A DNA stretch of 64,000 nt from Camellia lanceoleosa. Its lineage: Eukaryota > Streptophyta > Magnoliopsida > Ericales > Theaceae. The stretch is from positions 868,001 to 932,000 of the forward strand of contig CM045759.1 of NCBI GenBank assembly GCA_025200525.1. The letters run 5' to 3'. A model generated the notes under the pieces. The model ran no database searches and was not told where the DNA came from. It saw only the letters and a list, made by a program, of their open reading frames with translations. Both the position numbers and the translations under genes were made by a program. Positions 56,306 to 64,000 of the stretch are shown in pieces (position 1 is the stretch's first letter; each line of letters begins with the position of its first letter).

Positions 56306-58581
56306 CTTAAGTCTATTATGAATGAGAATTGTGTTTCATATGTATTAAGTCCAAGTATGATTTGTGTTTATGCGAATCTCATTCATTAACCTTTTACTGG
56401 ATGTCCAAATTTCAAATTAGTGTATTTTAAAGTCAACCAAGGTTGCCTCATGTATGAAGCTTTTGATTGTGATGATCGGGTGCGCTACTCTTTTTATTTT
56501 ATTATATTTTCTTTCCCTCATTTAACCTTGAGTTAGTCTTGTTCGGATGTTGGTTTGATCGGGAGACTTGTTAACGGGTTGGGTTTGTTTTGTTTGGAGG
56601 CTTATTCAAATTTGGAGAGCAAAGCGAGGACTACACTTTATGCGGTAAAGATCGAATTTCTACAACTTTTGATTTTAGGGTTTCATCAAATCTCTTCATC
56701 AAGCTTGAGGTAGGGACTTCTTTGAGTTATATATACATGTTTTGCAAGGTTAATGTTGATTTTGGGGTTTTCTTGAAGTTATTATGTAAGTTTTGAGTTT
56801 GGTTCAAGAATGTAATGGTTTTCAAAAGGTGGGTTTAACCTTATATCTTTTAAATAGTCTCTTGAGGGTTTTGAATAACCTTGGCTAAGGAATGATGTGC
56901 TCATTTTAAGCTTCTTTCAAATGTTTGGGTGTGTGTGTGTTGTGGTGGTGGAAATCAAACCTAGAAATTGGGGGTTTTCAAAACAAGTGGTGAGAACAAA
57001 TGGCTGACATTATTAATGTATTATTTTGTGCATCAAAATGAGTTAAGGAAAGGAAAAATTCTTATTTATAGTTATAAATGATGAATCTCATAAAATATGG
57101 GGACGGTTGGTGTTGGAAAATTATTGTTCAAATGTTGCTATAATCTTGAAATGACTATGTTGTTGGAATTGCTTGGGATGTGGAAATGTGGTTATTTGTT
57201 GATGGATTTAATGGAGACATGGTTCCATTGTGAGATAGTATAGAACGGAGGAATGAAAACTTGTTTATTTTGAGATTATTGTTGAGATATTTAAGAATGG
57301 AAAGGAAATTTATATTGTAGTATATTATCAATTGTTACCTTGCATACACAATTGTTTGGATACCGCATGTTTTGATTTGAATTTGATTACTTTGCATTGA
57401 AAAGAGAATTGTTGAAAAATGAGAAATATGGAATTTTTTTTTTGGGTAAATACGTTGGTAATTCCAAATAGGAGGTGTAGATGGAATTGATAAGTTGGCC
57501 TGAGTGTCCGAGGTGAAAGACCGAAAAAACGCACGAAGGAGTTACCATTTCCCTTCCGGTTAACAACCGGTAAAGTGGGGTTTTTGGTAGTGCTAGTTAA
57601 GCCTACTTGCAGACATCAACCTAGGGATTACCTAAGTCGTATTTACCACCCTTTTGAATAAAAATTGTACACTTTATTATGGTTGTGATTTCAAGTTACT
57701 GCAGAACATGGTAGCTTTTTAAAACATGTAAATGAAATCTTTTTAGCATTGCATGGCACGTGCATTTTACATTGAGAAATCCTGCATAAATGTATATACT
57801 TTGTTTAGAATTCTCTACTGGGCTTTGTGCTCACCCCTATGGGATTTTGATGCAGGAAAAGATGTGGTGAACCCGCCAAACTAGGGCGTGGGAGTATGTT
57901 TTTGAGAGTATAAGGCTCTTTTTGTTGTGATTGTAATTTTTTTGTAAGCCAAGGGCTATTCATGTATGGGTCCAAGAGACCATTTTTGTGTAACTGGGCT
58001 TAAGCTTTGGAATATGTAAGCCCTCGAGGGCATTTTATTTATTTTTGGGATTTGATGTTCTACATGCTATAGATTCATGTATTCTATATCATCGAATGTA
58101 TAATTCGCCTGTGGGACTTTTTGTACAAATCTTATTGATTAATGATGTGAAGGTTGGAGAATTGCTCTTATTCTTTAATGGATGTTGGCTGATGTACCTA
58201 ATTTATGTTGAATTATTTTGGGGGCGTTACATTGATTTTTCTTTTTGTTTTCTTTTGTGGTCATATGTGACCAAGTTTGTATAAACCTTAGTTTTTGATA
58301 AGACCATTTTTGGTGTTTTGGTTTATTACATAACAAATCTAAATGATCCTGAACATGTATAATTGCATATGTATGCAATGTGTGAGTTATTATATGTGTG
58401 AAAGGTTTTTATCTCACCATATATGCACAGCTCTTTAGACAATGATTTACATTTTGTTTCCGCCTTTGGCCCCTTATTATTAATCATGATTTGATTTCTG
58501 TCTGAGACCGTAAGTAATCTCATGATTACTGGCCGGTTATAATTCTAATCCATAGGGCCGGGTTCGGATCATGACAGTATG

Positions 58582-58975
58582 CCATTAGATTATCCCAAAA
58601 GTAGATCATGGTGATACTATTTGTGATTGTTTAAACATGTTTTTTTTTTTTTTTTTTTTGACTAATTGTCAATTATTGATTACTCTTAGCATTAATGTAG
58701 TGAATATGAATTATTGATTAAAGTTTTATTTCGCTATATTTATATACTTTGTTTGTTTTGATTTTAAAGATTTCTCAAAATGAATAGAACAAGTTCAGTT
58801 TTATCTCAATATTCTGAATTTTGACTTAGTGTTACTATTTGAGAAATTTACTAATATTATGATTCAAGCAGTATAAAAGAAAGAAAAGGCTTTTATAAAG
58901 TATAAAATGATCGAATAAATAAAGTTTATATTTTTATGCGAATGAGTATAACAAACATTAAGTTTTAACTTCCTT
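58582..58975 (+). other. Copia-3 leader, right part
   Basis: Continues the leader after the nested LTR. It has a T run at about 58,641-58,659. No coding signal before gag. Confidence 0.45.
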
Positions 58976-58978
58976 AAA

Positions 58979-59490
58979 TTGATAATGCTAAATAATGTGA
59001 AAGAATGTTTCCGAACAGTTAATAAGTTTTTTGTTCAGACACTTATGGGTAAGCTTACCAACATAAAGTTTGATGGTACGCATGAGATGTATGAGCATGT
59101 CATTAAATTGTCTAACTTAACTGCTCAATTAAAGAATTTAAAAATATTTGTGAATGAGTTTGTTTTCATGCAATTTATTTTATATTATTTATCTCTTTAG
59201 TATGGGTCATTTATATTAACTATAATTCTATGAGGTAATAACTAGTATGGGTGAAGACTTTTGAGATACTAGTCAATTTATATTATCTAGTAAGTAGAAA
59301 GCTAATAAATTGACTAATATGTTTATTTAAGAAGAGAAAAAACTTAAGTAATTGAGATATCATTTATTGATATTGTAATTCAAAGAGCCAAAAAGAAAGT
59401 GAGAATGGTTATAAAAGGACATAAAGAAATAGCCACATAAAGAAAATAAGTTTGCTCAAGATTTTTAGTCTCATAAGAAAGAAAATGGCT
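58979..59490 (+). pseudogene. Copia-3 gag remnant
   Basis: The frame at 58,979-59,200 reads MGKLTNIKFDGTHEMYEHVI then KLSNLTAQLKNLKI, the copia Gag core, then stops. Downstream are further pieces with stops. No intact zinc knuckle was found. Confidence 0.75.
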
Positions 59491-60900
59491 TTTTAATATG
59501 GTGCAAGATTACTTTCAAACCAATTATGTTAAAATTCCAATTGAAATTATTGGGTTTATCGGTTATTTTTTGGGCATTGATCATTTTAGACTTTGTTCAA
59601 AAAAAATTATGTTCATTCTAATTTTGAAAAAAAAAATGTATTTATTGATTTGTCTAAACTTAATTAACCTTGATGGTTATTTTCAAAATTTAGAATAAAA
59701 GTTTAATTTATTGAAAATGCCTCTTTTGTTAATTTTGGTATTATTTATGATGGTTTGTATAAATTAAAATATAATGATTTCTCAAAAATTTAATTTATCT
59801 TGTATCATTATGTTGGTCCTAAATATAGCTTGATAAAATGAAAACTCCTCAAACTTGTGGCATAAAAGATTATATTATTTTTTTGAAAAAAAAGAAGTTA
59901 TAAGGATTAGTAAAGATGACATTCTTTTGAATTTAGATTTTATTGCTTTTAGTGGGAGTGTGGATTACATTAAGGAAAAGCAATTCAATCAGAATAAATA
60001 AGTGCCATAAGATACACTGGGCTTCTTCATATTATCCAAATAGACATTAATGTGTCCTTTTGATACTTCATGTTTGGTAAATAAAGTTATTTTATCACTT
60101 TTATAAATGAATTTTCACTTTATGATTTTGTTTATTTATTGCATGATAGATCTCTAGTAAATGGACACCATTGATGTGTACATTATTAAGGAAGAAAGAC
60201 AATTGAACAAAAAAATGTGAAAAACATAAAGATAATGCAAAGCACAAATCTATTTGCTAAATTCTATGAAAAGCTTAATGCCTCAACAGAATGATGTAGC
60301 TGAGAAATATTATTGTACTCTAATGAATATGACTAAGAGTATGTTAAATAATTTCTAAATACCCATAATATTGTGGATGTATGTCGTTATGATCTATTAT
60401 TTTCATATAGAATCGGGTTCCTAGTAAGGTAGTTCCAAACACTCATTTTGAACTGTGAACATGAAGGAAATAGAACTTAAAGCACCTACATGTTTAAGGT
60501 TGTCTACAAATTTAGAATTATTTCCACATGAAAAGAAAATGGATTTTAGAATAATCAGTGGTTATTTTGTTGATTATCTTAAAAATTCAAAGAGTATTAG
60601 TTTTACAATCTTGGCCATAGTACAAGAAATGCAGAAACCGATAAAATCAAATTTAATAAGAATGGTGAAATCAGTGGGAGTGATAAATCATGAAATGTGA
60701 TTATTCAATAAGTCTGGGTACAAGTATCATTACCCATAATTTGAAGAAGATTGTCGTTCCTATAATTGTTAAACAACTTAATGTCTTGGAACAACAAATA
60801 AATAATCAATTACTCCATAATGTAATTATCACCAATGAAAAGTTGTAGAAGAACCACAAAAAATAATATTAGGAAGATCTCATAAGGTAAAGAGATTTGT
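59491..60900 (+). pseudogene. Copia-3 protease/integrase remnant
   Basis: Heavily decayed. The clearest piece is MPQQNDVAEKYYCTLMNMTK at about 60,279-60,338, matching the integrase PQQNGVAER block with its catalytic Glu retained but Gly changed to Asp. The frame at 60,455-60,700 has an integrase C-terminal look (FRIISGYFVDYL in place of the usual GYF/FVGY block). Many stops and frameshifts. Confidence 0.7.
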
Positions 60901-62520
60901 CATTTCGAATGATTATGTGATATATCTATAACAATTTTATTATAATATTGGGATAAGTAAAGACTCGGTTTTGTTATCACAAACCATAGAAAGTATTGAT
61001 TCTACTAAATAAATTGATGTCATGAATGATGAGTTGAAATCAATGAACCAGAATGAAATTTGGGATTTCATTAAATTGCCTAAGGATACAAAAATATTTA
61101 TTATTCTAAGGGCAATATAAAATGATATAATGCTAGATATGTAATCAAAGATTTTACTTAGAAAGTAAACATTGATTACAATGAGATATTCATTTTTCAT
61201 TTGTATCTTAAAGGGCTGATTTAGAATCATTATGGGATTAGTAACTCATTATGATATTGAGTTGCATTAATGTATGTGAAAATTAATTTTCTAAAAAAGA
61301 GTTTAGATGAAGAATTTTGTGTAGATCAACTCAAAGGTTTTTCTATTGAGAAAAATGAAAATGTGACTTGCAAACTTAAGAAATCAATTTATGGACTTAA
61401 ACAAGCTTTCTAAAAATTGTATCTTAAACCTTTGTTTGACAATGACTTTTTTAGTTGACTTTTTGATTTTTTTAGCCAGTGACTTTTTTGTTCATTTGGT
61501 ATTCTTGATTAGCTTTTTAGCTTTGGAATGGTGGGATTTTTTTTTTTTTTTTTTGTCCTTTTGTGATTTTTAAGCCCAACTCAAAAACCAAACAACCCCT
61601 AAGTTTTATTATACTATTTTTTCCTTTGAATTTAAAGAAAACATTTTTTTATTAGTGTACATATCTAAAGATCAGTGGAAGCAAGTTTATATTTGTGATT
61701 TTATATGTTGATGATATTTTGCTTGTTAATATTGTATGTGATTTATTGCACGAGTTAAGAAATTTCTCTTTAAGAACTTTGAAATGAAATATATTAGTAA
61801 GACAATCTATGTGATAAAAATAGAAATATTTCTGAATGAATCACTTGAATTGTTGAGATTGTCTCAGAAGGAATATATTAAAAGTTCTATAGAGATTCAG
61901 AATAAAATGATATTCACATAAAGTTATCCATGTTTCGAAAGAAAATAAATCCAGTCCTACGCAAAAAAAAATTAAAAAATCAATTGGAATGGAAACGATT
62001 CTTTATACATTTATTGTAAGAATCTTAATGCTCAAATAAGGAAGTGATAAGGTAATCATAAGGAATAAAAGATTACTTGCTCACATTTATGAGGTCTGAT
62101 AATCTTGAATTGATTAGTTACTTAGATTCAGACTTTGGAGGATGCATTGATAGTAGAAAGTTCACTTTTGATTATTTGTTCTTGTTATGTGAAGAATAAA
62201 TATCATGAAAAGTGTGAAACAAACTATAATAAATATCTCCTATAAAAGTTGAATTTATGATGTGTTTGGAGACCACAATTCATGAATTGTTATTGCGAAC
62301 CTTTATCTCGGGACTTGGGATTGTCGATTTTTGTTACCAAGTCGTTGGGAATTTATTGTGATAATTTTGCAATTGTTTTATTTTCTCAGAATAACAAGTA
62401 TTCTAATGATGCTAAACACATAGAATTGAAATACTTTGTCATTAAAGAAAAATTTCATAAACAGAAAGTGTCAATAAAACATATAAGTACATAACTTTTA
62501 AGTGCAAATCTATTGATGAA
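60901..62520 (+). pseudogene. Copia-3 reverse transcriptase and RNase H remnant
   Basis: Readable blocks in order: MNDELKSMNQNEIWDFIKLP (about 61,020-61,085), CKLKKSIYGLKQAF (61,369-61,410), catalytic YVDDILLVN (61,703-61,729), YLDSDFGGCIDSRKFTFDYL (about 62,119-62,178), and the RNase H end with YCDNFAIVLFS and KHIELKYFVIKEK (about 62,355-62,455). Stops and frameshifts separate them. The YVDD active site is still present. Confidence 0.85.
61429..61603. mobile_element. Small T-rich insertion in the Copia-3 RT
   Basis: About 175 bases interrupt the RT frame between atcttaaa and ttttattat. The ends cctttgtttgac and, inverted, cttaggggttgtttgg suggest imperfect inverted repeats of a hAT-type MITE. 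No clear target duplication. Confidence 0.45.
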
Positions 62521-62960
62521 AGGCTTACTCTTAAAGACAATTAATAAACTTGTCAGTTGAATAGGTCTTGAATGTAATCCATAACAGTTGTTTATGATTG
62601 ATTGTGTTAGTTGACATATTGAAATCTCATTAACTGTATTTCTGATATATTTCCTATTATGAATGGTGTACGTACATATATGAGAATGAATGAATGATAA
62701 CAGAAATTGTCTTTGATAAAAAGACATTATTGGACCTTTTAAATGCACTCCTTACTTAAGGACTATATTAAACTAGTTGCTAGTGTTGTGGTACATGGAA
62801 GGGACTATGTCACATTATTGGTATAGAACCGCCATGACTCGGATTAGTGAACTATTTAATTGTAGTATTATGATGATGACCAAGTTAAAGTAGGGTTGGA
62901 TATGATTTATTGCCCACCTAAAGTTTACATTATTAAATCTTAATGTATGTTATCATATGG

Positions 62961-62974
62961 GCTAAGTAGGAGAA
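62961..62974 (+). other. Copia-3 polypurine tract
   Basis: gctaagtaggagaa directly before the 3' LTR. Confidence 0.7.
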
Positions 62975-63439
62975 TGTAAGACTAAATTTAATTATTTAAT
63001 CATTTGGTTACCTACATGATATGACAATATGAATTATAGATTTAATAACATTATAGTTTCATATCTTGAACAACAAGTTATTATCTGATTAGTCAATAGA
63101 TGAAGTAGTTTCCAAATCTCCTACTTTGATGGGCAAGTGGAATTATAGTTATATTAGGAAACTGGTCCTCTCTCTACCTATAAAAGTATATTTAGATCAC
63201 CCATCAATTATTGTGAATATAACGTATTCTAGAGAGGGTTAAGAGAGAGAAACATTTTTCCACCAATATTGATATTATGTTTATGTTCAATCACATATAG
63301 ATCACTTGAAGGTTTCGCATAACTGATCTGGATATATTATTTATTTTTCGCATTATGTTATTATTTGTGAAAATTATGATAGTTCACGATTTTGAATTAT
63401 GAAGGTTGTTATATGCATAACACCATAAAATTATTTACA
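62975..63439 (+). repeat. Copia-3 3' LTR
   Basis: TGTAAGAC to TTATTTACA, followed by the TTACA duplication at 63,440-63,444. Confidence 0.92.
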
Positions 63440-63467
63440 TTACAATCTAAATTTTTTCCTCAAACAG

Positions 63468-63790
63468 CCGTGCAACATTTGTTTTGGTGCTAACGATCCT
63501 TTTCTTCCAAATCCATGGAAGCCACTAATCGATTTGACCACAATGAGGACATATTATTGGAACCTTGAAACAAATTAAACACAGTATGAAAGGCCAACTA
63601 TGAAGACTACACGTGGCACCCAATTGAATGACAATCTGTCATTCATCAAGCAGAATAAGGCGAAGATGAGACAGCTGAAGAACGCCAAAAGAAATTGGCA
63701 CAAGATGAAGAGCAGGAAAAAAGTCAACAGTGAAACAAGAAAGTTCAAATTGGAGACAAGTGTCTCCAAAGCAAGCAAGTTCTTATTGCT
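63468..63790 (+). pseudogene. WW-domain gene, exon 2 of copy 2 and downstream coding
   Basis: After the intron end ctcaaacag (63,467) it reads NDPFLPNPWKPLIDLTTMRT, YYWNLETN, then TAA (63,576-63,578) and TQYERPTMK, so the WW domain is complete apart from the stop in place of Glu. The frame then stays open with a basic Lys/Arg-rich stretch (KQNKAKMRQLKNAKRNWHKM) to about 63,790. Basic, charged sequence after an N-terminal WW domain fits RNA-associated proteins such as DB10-type helicases, but no helicase motif is in the window. Given the lost start in copy 2 and the stop here, this copy is probably a pseudogene. Confidence 0.6.
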
Positions 63791-63901
63791 ATGTTTTTTT
63801 ATCATATATATATATGTAACTATGACTTTACAATCTCTTTTTTATTTTTTATTTTGTTGATAAGTGGTTGATTTATTGATATTGTTGTTGTTTTCTAGTA
63901 G

Positions 63902-64000
63902 GATACGAGGGTGGGTGGTGCTCCCAGTGAGAAAAATCATGTCTCTGATTCCATGTTTCATAATCACTTGCCAAACGATTTAATTCGGCACATATGCTCA
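63902..64000 (+). CDS. Possible next exon of the WW-domain gene, runs off the window
   Basis: After a pyrimidine-rich tract and acceptor (ttttctagtag) the frame is open to the window end and reads DTRVGGAPSEKNHVSDSMFH then NHLPNDLIRHICS. Coding-like composition. It is probably a third exon of the WW-domain gene, inferred from position and openness only. Confidence 0.4.

Larger units (their letters stand above)
54160..58576 (+). mobile_element. Solo LTR B, 4.4 kb, nested in Copia-3
   Basis: It starts TGTGATAACCCTGTTCTG and ends gggttcggatcatgaca between GTATG duplications, with no gag, pol, primer site or second LTR inside, so it is a solo LTR. Inside are a CTCGAG-rich patch, a GGACC/GGTC array, a ggttaacaaccggtaaag patch near 57,556, tgctcacccctatggg near 57,829 and a T-rich right part. 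The layout is that of long Ty3/gypsy LTRs and resembles the remnant at 16,140-16,873. Short open frames inside show no domain. Confidence 0.85.
52643..63439 (+). mobile_element. Copia-3: old Ty1/copia element with a nested solo LTR
   Basis: 10,797 bases with LTRs of 467 and 465 bp that start TGTAAGAC and end TTATTTACA, a TTACA duplication, a primer site and a polypurine tract. The LTRs differ at roughly 7-8% of positions by eye, so it is older than Copia-1 and Copia-2. All coding parts are riddled with stops. A 4.4 kb solo LTR (54,160-58,576) inserted into its leader, and a small T-rich insertion lies in its RT. Confidence 0.93.

Overview
This window reads as nuclear DNA of a flowering plant, most likely a eudicot. 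It is AT-rich and has plant-type introns. It carries Ty1/copia elements primed by initiator tRNA-Met, an L1-type LINE with a plant-type first ORF (DUF4283-like), MITEs, and degenerate CCCTAAA plant telomere-like DNA. I found no bacterial operon, rRNA, tRNA or CRISPR array. Almost everything is transposon-derived. Only a few short stretches look like host exons, and most of those are broken.

Layout. 1-3.7 kb: one possible terminal exon, otherwise plain AT-rich DNA. 3.7-8 kb: a small inverted-repeat element holding a captured LINE piece, an element with GACACG-type arms, an LTR-like remnant with a GGGTCGACACC array, and a cytochrome b561/DOMON pseudogene fragment. 8.0-12.4 kb: a truncated long LTR (family A). 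12.4-16.1 kb: a SIRE/Maximus-like copia derivative that keeps gag but has no recognisable pol. 16.1-23.5 kb: a gypsy-type LTR remnant split by a complete but decayed minus-strand copia element (Copia-1, TSD GTTTT).

24.9-31.7 kb: a foldback element split by a 5.7 kb LINE with a 16 bp target duplication. 32-34.6 kb: a MITE, a LINE tail and diverged repeats. 34.6-38.8 kb: a solo LTR of family A (TSD CCAAT) inside a minus-strand exon-like frame. 40.5-46.1 kb: telomere-like DNA, one foldback arm, and a plus-strand copia element (Copia-2, TSD GAAGC) inside a second exon-like frame. 46.1-48.8 kb: AT-rich repeats and a MITE with a 9 bp target duplication. 48.8-52.1 kb: another family A solo LTR (TSD ATTAT).

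52.1-64 kb: a tandemly duplicated 5' part of a WW-domain gene. The intron of its second copy holds a 10.8 kb copia element (Copia-3, TSD TTACA), which itself contains a 4.4 kb solo LTR (family B, TSD GTATG). The later exons run off the window end.

The main story is nested insertion and decay. Target duplications at most insertions give a clear order of events. Every transposon reading frame seen carries stops, frameshifts or lost catalytic residues, so no element here looks autonomous. I saw no undescribed gene system. The most interesting points are the exon-like frames that close up when an LTR element is mentally removed, the duplicated WW exon, the captured LINE fragment with a 46 bp flanking repeat, and the unusual repeat arrays inside the long LTRs.
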